Source: Methanolinea sp. UBA277
GTDB lineage: Archaea > Halobacteriota > Methanomicrobia > Methanomicrobiales > Methanospirillaceae
Assembly (NCBI GenBank): GCA_002499905.1
Contig: DANP01000005.1
Location: 1-22,306 of the forward strand
Reading direction: 5' to 3'
Length of the DNA stretch: 22,306 bases
How positions within the stretch are numbered: position 1 is the first letter of the stretch; each line of letters opens with the position of its first letter. Positions 6,327 to 13,944 of the stretch are shown here, piece after piece. The translations under genes were made by a program, and so were the position numbers. The notes under the pieces were generated by a model, which saw nothing but the letters and a program-made list of their open reading frames with translations, did not search any database and was not told where the DNA came from.

Positions 6327-7052
6327 CTACTTCTCGAATTTTTCGACGAACGATGCGACCTCTTCCTTGGTCATCTTCCGGAACTCGGGCTTCCGGGCCT
6401 CTATGATGCCAATCTCCACGGTGTTGACATCGAACTTCCCTTCGGTGGCATCGTGGAGGGCTTTCAGGCCCAGGAGAATGGCATCCTTCAGGAGAGCGTC
6501 GTAATCGTACTCCTCCTCGAAAACCTTCATGACTGCGTTTCGGCCGATCCCGATCCCGGTCGCCTTGTACTCGAGGAGGGTTCCGCTCGGGTCGGTCTCA
6601 AAGAGGCGGAATTCCCCGTCGCTGATTCCGGCGATCAGCAGGGCTGTCCCATAGGGTCGGGCCCCGCCGAACTGGGTATAGGTCTGCATGTGGTCGCACA
6701 GCTTCTTCGCCAGGGCTTCCACATCGATCCGCTCATCATAGGTCACCCGGTTGATCTGGCACTCGATCCGTGCGCGGTCCACCAGGGCGCGGGCGTCTCC
6801 GACCAGTCCTGACGAGGCGACCCCGATGTGCTCGTCGATGACGAAGATTTTCTCAATCGATGAGGGTTCGAGGAGGCGTGAGCTCACCCGTTTGTCCACG
6901 ATGAGCACTATTCCGTCTTTGCATTTTATTCCGACCGCGGTCGTACCCCGCTTGACCGCTTCCCGTGCGTACTCGACCTGATAAAGGCGGCCGTCCGGAC
7001 TGAAAACCGTGATGGCCCGGTCATATCCCATCTGGTATGCCTGTGGCTGCAT
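6327..7052 (-). CDS. psmA: Proteasome alpha subunit
   Basis: At 241 residues this is the standard 20S proteasome alpha subunit, which forms the outer heptameric rings and the gate to the proteolytic chamber. The A-type signature YDRAITVFSPDGRLYQVEYA sits at residues 10-29, followed by the conserved RGTTAVGIK..DGIVL. No catalytic N-terminal threonine is present, as expected for alpha. The C-terminal helix is charged (KEEVASFVEKFEK). The start ATG shares one base with the rnp2 TAA stop, and GGAGG is seven bases upstream within rnp2, so it is translationally coupled but has a strong site of its own. The beta subunit is not in this window. Confidence 0.97.
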   Translation of the reverse strand: MQPQAYQMGYDRAITVFSPDGRLYQVEYAREAVKRGTTAVGIKCKDGIVLIVDKRVSSRLLEPSSIEKIFVIDEHIGVASSGLVGDARALVDRARIECQINRVTYDERIDVEALAKKLCDHMQTYTQFGGARPYGTALLIAGISDGEFRLFETDPSGTLLEYKATGIGIGRNAVMKVFEEEYDYDALLKDAILLGLKALHDATEGKFDVNTVEIGIIEARKPEFRKMTKEEVASFVEKFEK

Positions 7053-7540
7053 TATAATTCCTCCAGATCATTCTGTGTGAGAAACAAGAGCTCCTGACTT
7101 TTAATTCCTTTTTCCATCAAATCAACCTTTTGACCCTGATACCGGCGTGCAATGTACACTCTGCCCCCGAAATGAACCTCTGCCGGCTGTTCCGGTTCGT
7201 CAGGACGTTCCTCCGGAAGTCTTCTCCGGAGCGCGTGGAGCGTGCCGGATGTCGCCCTGGGACGGAGCACAATTCTCCCGTCCCCTGCGGCAGTGACCGT
7301 GGAGAGCGCGATCCTCAGATCCTGCTCGCCGCCCCGGGCGCACCGGATAATGACATAATCAGGCCCGGAGGAGATCACTGCCGGGCTGATCGCAGCAGCC
7401 CGCACATCACCAAAGAGACTGGTCACGGCATCAGCGACGGCATGATAGAAGTCCTTCTGATCGGCACCGGTGCCTGGCGGCTCGATCCCGACGAGGATAT
7501 ACCGTTTCTTTGTCCTGAGTGTCGGGGGCAGGGGTTTCAT
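7052..7540 (-). CDS. rnp2: Ribonuclease P protein component 2 (Pop5-like)
   Basis: The product is 162 residues. Archaeal Rnp2 pairs with Rnp3 and activates the catalytic RNA of RNase P, which trims the 5' ends of pre-tRNAs. The N-terminal ~95 residues match the Pop5 fold: MKPLPPTLRTKKRYILVGIE, a helix with FYHAVADAVTSLFGDV and VIIRCARGGEQDLRIALSTV. The part after about residue 100 (RRRLPEERPDEPEQPAEVHFGGRVYIARRYQGQKVDLMEKGIKS) is an extension beyond the core and may be lineage specific. It overlaps rnp3 by 4 nt (ATGA), in keeping with the two subunits acting as a pair. Confidence 0.87.
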   Translation of the reverse strand: MKPLPPTLRTKKRYILVGIEPPGTGADQKDFYHAVADAVTSLFGDVRAAAISPAVISSGPDYVIIRCARGGEQDLRIALSTVTAAGDGRIVLRPRATSGTLHALRRRLPEERPDEPEQPAEVHFGGRVYIARRYQGQKVDLMEKGIKSQELLFLTQNDLEEL

Positions 7541-8178
7541 GGCAGCACCCTGACAGGCCCTGGTGGGTTCAGGAGACCTCCCACCGTGGTAAGTGCTGCC
7601 TGAACATCATCCTCTTCCATGCCAAACAGGCTGCAGAGGAGGGTGATCTCCTCAACAGAACGGAGATCGAGAACTGATCGGGCATTGCTTGAGATGGTAA
7701 GGGGGAACCGGTACCGGGAATAGAGCCGGATCAGCTCCCCGAACCGCACCAGTACCCGCTGACGGGTTCTGCCGGCAGCGTGGATCACCGGGTAGAGGTC
7801 AAGGTCAATTGCCACCCCGCGGTCGGCAGCCTGCCGGGCACAGACGTGATTAAAGGATTGCTTCCGGGTCAGGTGGAGGTTCCGGAGCATGTGCACCCCT
7901 TTCAGGTTCAGGACCGCCCGGTTGAAGCCGTTCTCACCGGCGTTCACCATGACCAGCGACTGCCCGTTCCCCCGCTTTCTGAGCTGGCCGGATACAGCCC
8001 TGACGGTCTCTTCGGCAATCAGGACGGCGGGTATGACCCTGACACCGCTGTAAATGAGCGGGGTGCCATCCGGGACCACGATGCTGTCGAACCCGAGCTC
8101 CCCCGCCTCAACCGCCATCCTCCGGAGTGAGGAGTCCCCCTCGGGGTAGGGATGGATACAGGCGTCTGCAATCGTCAT
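7537..8178 (-). CDS. rnp3: Ribonuclease P protein component 3 (Rpp30-like)
   Basis: This 213-residue protein matches archaeal Rpp30, a PHP-like TIM barrel that forms a complex with Rnp2 on the catalytic domain of RNase P RNA. Features along the chain are DACIHPYPEGDSSLRRMAVEAGELGFDSIVVPD at the start, then VMVNAGENGFNRAVLNLKGVHML. The HVCARQAADRGVAIDLDLYPVIH segment and LTISSNARSVLDLRSVEEITLL follow, which is the usual Rpp30 run of strands. It lies 29 nt downstream of eL15 and overlaps rnp2. The ribosome binding site before the ATG is weak, so translation may depend on coupling to eL15. Confidence 0.9.
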   Translation of the reverse strand: MTIADACIHPYPEGDSSLRRMAVEAGELGFDSIVVPDGTPLIYSGVRVIPAVLIAEETVRAVSGQLRKRGNGQSLVMVNAGENGFNRAVLNLKGVHMLRNLHLTRKQSFNHVCARQAADRGVAIDLDLYPVIHAAGRTRQRVLVRFGELIRLYSRYRFPLTISSNARSVLDLRSVEEITLLCSLFGMEEDDVQAALTTVGGLLNPPGPVRVLP

Positions 8179-8207
8179 CAGAGCAGAATGGGAAAAAGAG
8201 GGATATC

Positions 8208-8798
8208 TTATTTGCCTAGGTTACCATGCGACCTGATGCTCGGACGGGTCTTCTCGGTTCCCCTGCCCCGGGTCATCATACCGCGTCCCTTTCTCCCGGC
8301 ACTGGTCTTTCCACGCTCGGCACGACCGCGGCTCGTACCCCTGCCAATCCATGCGAGCTGCTTGTCGGCAAGAACAGCAGGGTGGTGGGTATCGACAAGG
8401 ATAACCTCGAACCACTTCTGCTTTCCGTCCTGGCCCACCCAGTATGAGTTCAGCACTTCCATGTTCGGATACTTCACCGACGCCCGCTCCTCAGCCATGC
8501 GCTGCAGGCTCTTTGCCGGGGTTATACGGTTCTTCCCCATCCGGATTGACCGGCGGGCACGGACGTACCGCGACTTCCGGCGGCCTCCGCGACGTATCTT
8601 CACCCGCACTACGGCAACGCCCTGCTTGGCCTTGTAGCCAAGGTTCCGGGCACGGTCGATACGGGTCGGGTGCTCGACCCTGACCACGCTGCCCTCACGC
8701 CGCCATACCTGCATCCGGTGCCACTGGAGGCTTTTTACCCCCGAGTCGGCGGGCTTTTTCCATGCCTCACGTACGTAGGCATACATCGATTTCGCCAT
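8208..8798 (-). CDS. rpl15e: 50S ribosomal protein eL15 (L15e)
   Basis: At 196 residues this is the archaeal eL15, a basic large-subunit protein. MAKSMYAYVREAWKKP at the start, then HPTRIDRARNLGYKAKQGVAVVRVKIRRGGRRK and WIGRGTSRGRAERGKTSAGRKGRG, are diagnostic family segments. It is the first gene of the ten-gene minus-strand operon, with its own TATA box near 8866-8875, GGTGAT a few bases before the ATG, and a leader of about 45 nt that contains two short hairpins. Confidence 0.96.
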   Translation of the reverse strand: MAKSMYAYVREAWKKPADSGVKSLQWHRMQVWRREGSVVRVEHPTRIDRARNLGYKAKQGVAVVRVKIRRGGRRKSRYVRARRSIRMGKNRITPAKSLQRMAEERASVKYPNMEVLNSYWVGQDGKQKWFEVILVDTHHPAVLADKQLAWIGRGTSRGRAERGKTSAGRKGRGMMTRGRGTEKTRPSIRSHGNLGK

Positions 8799-8819
8799 GG
8801 TAGATCACCATCAGGTTCA

Positions 8820-8875
8820 GCGTCAGAGACGCCACATTCCTTCACGGGACGGATCCCGTAAGACCAGTATATATC
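8820..8875 (-). promoter_or_regulatory. Promoter and hairpin-bearing leader of the eL15 superoperon
   Basis: The TATA box GATATATACT lies at 8875-8866 on the minus strand, placing the transcript start near 8845. A perfect inverted repeat ACGGGA-TCCG-TCCCGT (8859-8844) sits across that start, and a second, GCGTC-TCT-GACGC (8832-8820), lies in the leader. They could be leader structures for ribosomal-protein feedback or a DNA operator; the sequence alone does not decide. Confidence 0.5.
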
Positions 8876-8921
8876 GGCAGGATGCTTCTTAAAGCCATGC
8901 CCGCGGGAACGGAGCCTGCCC

Positions 8922-9386
8922 CTACCCTTTCCTTTTCTCGAGCACCCGGATATCCTCAATCCGGGTCACCGGGTACTGCCCCTGCCCGTCCTTCTCGGCC
9001 GATTTGACCATGTCCCAGATGGTCAGGAGGGCGACAGAGACACCGGTGAGCGCCTCCATCTCGACTCCGGTCTTTCCGACCGAGCGCACTGTGACAGTTG
9101 CCTCGATGGCATCCTCTTGCTGGTCAAACGAGACCTCCACTGACGTGACGGGAATGAGATGACACATCGGAATGAGACGGGGAGTATCCTTCACTGCGAG
9201 GGTTGCGGCGACATGTGCCGTGGCGAGCACATTGCCCTTGACCACCGTCCCGGTCCGGATTGCCTCGAGCGTCTCCTTCCGGAGCCTGATCCTGCCTGCC
9301 GCAACTGCCTCACGCCTGATTTCTGCTTTCGCACCAACATCCACCATGTGAACCTTTTCATCCCTGATATGAGTGAATTCAACCAT
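8922..9386 (-). CDS. moaC: Cyclic pyranopterin monophosphate synthase MoaC
   Basis: The protein is 154 residues and complete. MoaC works with MoaA to convert GTP to cyclic pyranopterin monophosphate, the first intermediate of molybdopterin or tungstopterin, which methanogens need for formylmethanofuran and formate dehydrogenases. Visible motifs are MVDVGAK (14-20), KGNVLATAHVAATLA (50-64), LIPMCHLIP (71-79) and GKTGVEMEALTGVSVALLTIWDMVKSAEKD (104-133). The conserved catalytic Asp and Lys are D125 and K128 in WDMVK. The ATG shares a base with the TAA stop of nnr (TAATG), so it is translationally coupled to it. The pairing with nnr does not imply a shared pathway. Confidence 0.96.
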   Translation of the reverse strand: MVEFTHIRDEKVHMVDVGAKAEIRREAVAAGRIRLRKETLEAIRTGTVVKGNVLATAHVAATLAVKDTPRLIPMCHLIPVTSVEVSFDQQEDAIEATVTVRSVGKTGVEMEALTGVSVALLTIWDMVKSAEKDGQGQYPVTRIEDIRVLEKRKG

Positions 9387-10810
9387 TACCTGCCTCCCTT
9401 TCCGAAGAGCTCGAGGGAGATCTGGGCCGGTAGATCGCTGGCCAGCATCCCCCCGGCACGTTCCTGCTCGATCGCCATCCCTGCCCGCCCGTTTACGTAG
9501 GCCGCAATGCAGGCAGCCTCGAACGCCGGCAGATGACAGAAGAGTGCCGCTGCAACCCCGGCGAGCACGTCACCGGTTCCCCCTACGGTCATCAGGGGGG
9601 TGCCGGTGCGGTTGAACCGGACCCGGGTGCCGTCGCTGATGATGTCGACCGGGCCCTTGAGGAGCGTGGTTCCCGGAATACCGGAGTCCCGGACTGCACG
9701 TGCCCGCGGGACGAGGTCGTCTCCGGGCGGCTTCCCGGTCATCCGTTCGAATTCCCCGGCATGAGGGGTGAAGAGCGAATCCTCCGCCTTCGGAAGCGGC
9801 GCCCGGAGGGCATCCGCATCGAAGACCACTCTCCGGCAGTGGGGAGAAAGAGCCCGGATTACATGGTGGCTCTGGTCGCCGAGCCCCGGGCCCATAACTA
9901 CCACGTCGGCACGGTCGACGAGCCGGAGAATCTGCTCGATGTGCTCGGCCTCGATGATCTTCCCTTCAAGGGGTTCGTAGATGAGATCGGGCACCGGTTC
10001 GAATACCGGGGATGCAATCCGGACGATATCCGCACCGGCCCGGAGCGCCCCGAGCCCGCAGAGGTAGGGAGCACCCTGGTAGGGCCCTCCCCCCACCACC
10101 AGGACCTCCCCCCCGTTCCCCTTATGCGCGTCCGGCAGCCTCTTCTTCAGCACCAGGAGATCCCCGGGTCCGGTGAAGATCTCGGCCTCCAGCGGGATGC
10201 CGATGCCGGCCACTTGGGATCCTTCTACTTTCGGCCGGTGGAAGGCGAGGATGAGGTCGGCCCGGATGCCCGGTGTGGGGATATCAGCACTGATGACTGT
10301 TGCCGGGGAGCTGCTGGTCAGCTCCACGCAGGTCCGGACCGGTTCCTTCACCGCTCCCTTCAGCCCGGTGCCGAGCAATGCATCGACAATGACATCTGCA
10401 CCGGAGAACAGGCCGTGGAGCGCCAGGACATCCTCCCTGCAGGCGACCGGATGGACCGAGACCTGACAGTGGGAGAGGACCTGCAGCTGCCCGGCCGGCT
10501 CAGCAGTCATTCCTGCTCCTGCAATGACGATGAGCTCCGGCCCGAGATCCTGGAGGTACCTGGCGGCGACCATACCGTCACCTCCGTTATTGCCCTTGCC
10601 GCAGAGGATCAGCACCCGGCCGGCTGCGGCTGCCCTGACCGATTCGGCGAGAGCCCGGCCGGCTCCCTCCATCAACTGCAGCGAGTTCAGCCCCAGTGCC
10701 CGGGCGTTTGCGTCCACCACCCGCATCCGCTCGTGGCTGATCATCCCGGTCTCGGCAAATTCTGCTGTTTCCGGTGGAAGAACATCCGGTTCACCGTGCG
10801 TGTGCCTCAT
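9386..10810 (-). CDS. nnr: Bifunctional NAD(P)H-hydrate epimerase / ADP-dependent dehydratase
   Basis: This 474-residue protein repairs damaged NADHX/NADPHX. The N-terminal YjeF domain (about 25-215) epimerises the hydrates; it carries CGKGNNGGDG (70-79) and VDALLGTG (142-149). The C-terminal ribokinase-like domain (about 225-470) dehydrates the S form with ADP; it carries HKGNGGEVLVVGG (229-241), PHAGEFERM (349-357) and TVGGTGDVLAG (408-418, with D414). The segment after SADIP is short (TPGIRADL), so the usual SGL..DTG loop of the epimerase domain looks trimmed. The start at 10810 has GAGG four bases upstream and a TATA-like box at a fitting distance; a start at M23 (10744) is the alternative and gives a more typical N-terminus. 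Confidence 0.92.
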   Translation of the reverse strand: MRHTHGEPDVLPPETAEFAETGMISHERMRVVDANARALGLNSLQLMEGAGRALAESVRAAAAGRVLILCGKGNNGGDGMVAARYLQDLGPELIVIAGAGMTAEPAGQLQVLSHCQVSVHPVACREDVLALHGLFSGADVIVDALLGTGLKGAVKEPVRTCVELTSSSPATVISADIPTPGIRADLILAFHRPKVEGSQVAGIGIPLEAEIFTGPGDLLVLKKRLPDAHKGNGGEVLVVGGGPYQGAPYLCGLGALRAGADIVRIASPVFEPVPDLIYEPLEGKIIEAEHIEQILRLVDRADVVVMGPGLGDQSHHVIRALSPHCRRVVFDADALRAPLPKAEDSLFTPHAGEFERMTGKPPGDDLVPRARAVRDSGIPGTTLLKGPVDIISDGTRVRFNRTGTPLMTVGGTGDVLAGVAAALFCHLPAFEAACIAAYVNGRAGMAIEQERAGGMLASDLPAQISLELFGKGGR

Positions 10811-10847
10811 TGATCCTCATCGTGTGGTAGAGCATCTGGTTGCAGTG

Positions 10848-10860
10848 CTTATGAAATATG
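10848..10860 (-). promoter_or_regulatory. Probable TATA box of the nnr-moaC operon
   Basis: The minus strand reads CATATTTCATAAG. A start near 10828 would give a leader of about 18 nt containing GAGG before the ATG at 10810. The same stretch may serve the divergent plus-strand gene, whose promoter is not clear. Confidence 0.4.
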
Positions 10861-10953
10861 GGGCAGCCCTCCGGCATGATCCCGGCCCGGATAGATTCCC
10901 GGAAACGGCAGGAACGCCAACATTTTTCCCTGAATCAGCGAAATACTAGAGTA

Positions 10954-12351
10954 ATGGGTCTCTCCGATGATGTACGGGCCGCGGTACGGGAACTCTCCTC
11001 GCATCCCGACGTGACCATCATCTCCCACATCGATGCGGACGGGATATCCGGAGAGGCCATCCTTGCCCAGGCACTCACGCGGGAAGGAGTCAGGGTGACA
11101 TCGGTCTTCGTCCGGCAGCTCGAACCTCTGACCATGCGGCAGGTGCCGAAGGACGACTCCTTCAAGCTCTTCTGTGACATGGGTGCCGGTCAGCAGAACC
11201 TGCTTGAGGAGCACGGGCTCTCCAACGAGGAGGTGCTCATCATCGACCACCACGTGAGCCAGGACTGCGGGACCGCTTACCAGCAGGTCAACTGCCTGCC
11301 CTACGGCCACACCAAGCTCTCTGCCGCAGGAGTGGCCTACCTTGTGGCGCGGGAGATGGACTCCGCCAATACGGATCTGGCCCGCCTCGCAGTAATTGGA
11401 AACGTCGGCGATATGATGGCCCGGGAAGACTGCGGCCTGGTGGGACCTGCACGGGATATCGCTTCCGAGGGCGCGGCGCGGGGTTTGATTGAGATACGGG
11501 AGCGGGATCTCAACTGCTACGGGGTCTCAACCCGGCCGCTCCATATCTGTCTCTCCTACAATGACGACCCGTTCATCCCCGGGATCAGCAACAACGCAGC
11601 CGGAGCACAGAAGTTCCTCCAGCGGCTGGGCATCCCGCTCCGGGACCCGGTCAAGGGGTGGCTTGTCTGGGAGGAGATCCCGGACAAGGACCGGAGACGG
11701 ATCACCAGTGCCCTGGCCCAGCAGCTCCTGGCCCACGGGGAAGGGATCTCACGCCTCTTTGCCGAATCGTATCTCTTCCCTGATGAACCGGAACGGACCC
11801 CCCTCCGGAACGCCCAGGAGTTCGCGACACTGCTGAACTCCTGCGGGCGGTGGTCACGGCCCGGAGTGGGAGGGTCCATCTGCCGCGGGGACCGGGGGAT
11901 CGCTTACCGGCAGGCCGAACACATGCTCACCAACCACCGTGCCATTATCCGCGAGCTCCTCCATTATATCCTGGATACCGGAGTCTCCGAGCTCTCCCAC
12001 CTCCAGTATATCCATGTCGGGAACCGCTATCCCGACACCATCGTAGGTATCGGGGCAGGGATGGCGCTCTCCAAGCTGAACATGGACAAGCCTATCCTGA
12101 TCATGGTGGAGCAGCCGGAAGATCCGGACCTGACCAAGGTCTCTATACGGACCACGGAGCGGGTAGTACAGAGGGGAATCGACCTCCAGCAGGCAATTAC
12201 CAGGGCTTCGGCCGCACTGGGCGGTTCGGGCGGCGGCCACCGGATTGCAGCCGGAGCATTCATTCCCCGGGAATCAGAACAGGAGTTTGTCAGACGTGTC
12301 AATGAATTACTCGCCGGACAGTATGCGAGCGCAGGTACAGGTCATCGCTGA
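10954..12351 (+). CDS. DHH-family single-strand nuclease, archaeal RecJ-like (GAN/Cdc45-related)
   Basis: From the ATG at 10954 the protein is 465 residues. That start is preferred because it gives the family N-terminus (MGLSDDVRAAVREL) and the preceding codons from 10858 have no family character. Motifs of the DHH phosphoesterase core are SHIDADG (24-30), FCDMGAGQ (73-80) and IIDHH (96-100). The C-terminal DHHA1 part has GGSGGGHRIAAGA (423-435). Euryarchaeal members act as manganese-dependent exonucleases on single-stranded DNA or RNA, and one subgroup binds the GINS replisome complex. Which subgroup this belongs to cannot be said by eye. All key aspartates and histidines are present, so it is probably active. 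The gene overlaps the following PUA-domain gene. Confidence 0.88.
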   Translation: MGLSDDVRAAVRELSSHPDVTIISHIDADGISGEAILAQALTREGVRVTSVFVRQLEPLTMRQVPKDDSFKLFCDMGAGQQNLLEEHGLSNEEVLIIDHHVSQDCGTAYQQVNCLPYGHTKLSAAGVAYLVAREMDSANTDLARLAVIGNVGDMMAREDCGLVGPARDIASEGAARGLIEIRERDLNCYGVSTRPLHICLSYNDDPFIPGISNNAAGAQKFLQRLGIPLRDPVKGWLVWEEIPDKDRRRITSALAQQLLAHGEGISRLFAESYLFPDEPERTPLRNAQEFATLLNSCGRWSRPGVGGSICRGDRGIAYRQAEHMLTNHRAIIRELLHYILDTGVSELSHLQYIHVGNRYPDTIVGIGAGMALSKLNMDKPILIMVEQPEDPDLTKVSIRTTERVVQRGIDLQQAITRASAALGGSGGGHRIAAGAFIPRESEQEFVRRVNELLAGQYASAGTGHR

Positions 12352-12769
12352 CTTTCAATTCGGACGTGGAGCAGGGGCAGCCCTCTTTCCCGAAGACTGC
12401 GAATTCGTCCTCTCCCGGACCGGGAGGATCCGTCAGGTGACCCTTGGGGGGGGACGCCTCGTCACCGTCCGGGCCATGGACGGGAAGTTCACACTCGGTA
12501 TCGATGGCGCCCTCAGGCTCATTGCCGCCCTGCCACCGCCGGCCTACCGGGTGGTGGTGCTCGATGAAGTCGCGGAATTCATCCGCCAGGGGAAGAACAC
12601 CTTTGCAAAGCATGTGATCGCCACAGATCCCGAAATCCGGGCCGGGGATGAGGTAATGGTGGTGACGAATGATGATGATCTCCTCGCGACCGGTTCTGCG
12701 ATGCTATCCGGCAGGGAGATGCTGCTCTTTAATTACGGTGTAGCGGTAAAAGTACGGCAGGGAAGGTGA
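12302..12769 (+). CDS. PUA-domain RNA-binding protein (archaeosine-transglycosylase C-terminal type)
   Basis: The product is 155 residues from ATG 12302, or 148 from ATG 12323; neither start has a convincing Shine-Dalgarno site, and both lie inside the end of the DHH gene, implying coupling. The N-terminal half (ADFQFGRGAGAALFPEDCEFVLSRTGRIRQV...) resembles the C2 domain of archaeal tRNA-guanine transglycosylase. The C-terminal half (FAKHVIATDPEIRAGDEVMVVTNDDDLLATGSAMLSGREML) is a PUA domain that would bind structured RNA. No catalytic transglycosylase core is present, so it is a stand-alone RNA-binding module, perhaps for tRNA or rRNA. The adjacent trmI gene fits a tRNA-related role. This is an inference. 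Confidence 0.83.
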   Translation: MNYSPDSMRAQVQVIADFQFGRGAGAALFPEDCEFVLSRTGRIRQVTLGGGRLVTVRAMDGKFTLGIDGALRLIAALPPPAYRVVVLDEVAEFIRQGKNTFAKHVIATDPEIRAGDEVMVVTNDDDLLATGSAMLSGREMLLFNYGVAVKVRQGR

Positions 12770-12774
12770 GCGGC

Positions 12775-13113
12775 ATGATGCCCGGTAACATAAACCCGAA
12801 GAAGATGAAGCAGATGATGAAGCAGCTCGGGATGCAGGTGGAGCAGATCGAGGACGTCCTTCGCATCGTGATCGAGACGCCGAAAGGAACCTACATCTTC
12901 GATGCGGCCGAAGTCACCGCCATGACCATGCAGGGGGTCACCACCTACCAGATCGCGGGTCAGCCCCGGTTCGAAGAAAGCGCACCCACCATACCCGAGG
13001 ACGATGTCAGGCTGGTCGCCGATCAGGCCGGGGTTTCCCTTGAGGCGGCCCGTGACGCACTCACCGTCTGCCGGGGCGATATTGCCGAGGCAATCCTGAA
13101 GGTCGCGAAATGA
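12775..13113 (+). CDS. nac: Nascent polypeptide-associated complex protein (archaeal NAC)
   Basis: The protein is 112 residues from ATG 12775. GAAGGTGA ends at the PUA stop, five bases upstream, which favours this start over the GTG at 12766. The N-terminus MMPGNINPKKMKQMMKQLGM is typical for archaeal NAC. The NAC beta-barrel domain follows (about 24-65: DVLRIVIETPKGTYIFDAAEVTAMTMQGVTTYQIAG). The C-terminal UBA domain (about 73-112) has VRLVADQAGVSLEAARDALTVCRGDIAEAIL. Archaeal NAC forms homodimers at the ribosomal exit tunnel and shields nascent chains. Its stop overlaps the trmI start by 4 nt. Confidence 0.95.
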   Translation: MMPGNINPKKMKQMMKQLGMQVEQIEDVLRIVIETPKGTYIFDAAEVTAMTMQGVTTYQIAGQPRFEESAPTIPEDDVRLVADQAGVSLEAARDALTVCRGDIAEAILKVAK

Positions 13114-13835
13114 TCAGTCCGGGAACCCGGATCCTGCTCACTGGTGAGGGGAGGACCTACTTTGTCCGGAGTGGAACCGGAACGTTCTCGACGGACCGGG
13201 GTATCCTCGACCTCGATGCGGTAGTACAGGCATCGCCGGGAGATACGATCGTATCGCATACCGGGCATGCATTCCGGATCCTCATCCCCCGGGCCCCGGA
13301 CTTTTTTGAGCATGCGAAGCGGACCGGCGCCCCCATGCTCCCCCGGGATATCGGGCTGGTGATCGCCTTTACCGGGATGAACCGGAACGATGTGGTGCTC
13401 GATGCCGGGGCCGGGAGCGGGATCGCCACCATCTTCTTCGGAGGAATTGCCCGGAAGGTCGTGACATACGAGGCACGGGAGGATTTTGCCCGGATCGCGG
13501 CTGAGAATATCCGGGAGGCGGGCCTTGAAAACGTTGAGGTCATCGCGGGGGATGTTCTCTCCGCTGAAGGGGTCTTTGATATCGTCCACTACGACATGAC
13601 TCTCGGCCCCGAGCATGTCCGCCATGCCCACTCCCTGCTCCGCCCGGGTGGCTACCTCGCCTGCTACACCCCGTTCATCGAGCATCTCTGCGTCGTGATG
13701 GATACGGCAGAAGGGCTCTTTTCATCGGTAAGAGCGGTTGAGTGCATTGAACGGGAGATGACCCGCTCCAGGCGGGGAACCCGGCCGTCGACCCGGGTGG
13801 GTCACTCCGGGTACCTCACCATTGCGAGGAAATAA
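13110..13835 (+). CDS. trmI: tRNA (adenine-N1-)-methyltransferase TrmI (m1A57/m1A58)
   Basis: The protein is 241 residues. Archaeal TrmI methylates adenines 57 and 58 of the tRNA T-loop from S-adenosylmethionine. A small N-terminal beta domain (about 1-70: MISPGTRILLTGEGRTYFVRSG, ASPGDTIVSHTGHAFRILIP) precedes the Rossmann-type catalytic domain. The latter has DAGAGSGIATIFF as SAM motif I, YEAREDFARIAAENI as motif II and VIAGDVL plus DIVHYDM as motif III/IV. LRPGGYLACYTPFIEHL follows in the usual place. RPSTRVGHSGYLTIARK is a good match to the family C-terminus. It is the last gene of the DHH-PUA-NAC-TrmI cluster and is followed by a hairpin and T6 tract. Confidence 0.93.
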   Translation: MISPGTRILLTGEGRTYFVRSGTGTFSTDRGILDLDAVVQASPGDTIVSHTGHAFRILIPRAPDFFEHAKRTGAPMLPRDIGLVIAFTGMNRNDVVLDAGAGSGIATIFFGGIARKVVTYEAREDFARIAAENIREAGLENVEVIAGDVLSAEGVFDIVHYDMTLGPEHVRHAHSLLRPGGYLACYTPFIEHLCVVMDTAEGLFSSVRAVECIEREMTRSRRGTRPSTRVGHSGYLTIARK

Positions 13836-13849
13836 CAGCCGAAAAATAT

Positions 13850-13868
13850 CCGGTTCTTCCGGTTTTTT
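13850..13868 (+). terminator. Terminator after trmI
   Basis: CCGG-TTCTT-CCGG forms a short hairpin immediately followed by T6 (13863-13868). It closes the housekeeping cluster and separates it from the secreted-protein array. Confidence 0.6.
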
Positions 13869-13944
13869 GTTCAAATCAAAAGATTTTTACTCCTCCGGAT
13901 ATCAGCGTTGAATGAGGTACTGATTTGACGAGAGGAGATAGGGC

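Noticed and set aside
9533..10813. Plus-strand open frame of 426 codons opposite nnr
   Set aside because: Nnr on the minus strand has all expected motifs. The plus frame is an antisense shadow rich in Pro, Gly, Asp and Arg.
13871..13928. Inverted repeat TCAAATCA / TGATTTGA flanking the copy-1 leader
   Set aside because: An 8-bp match with a 42-nt gap is expected many times by chance in a 22-kb window, and it is not repeated at other copies.
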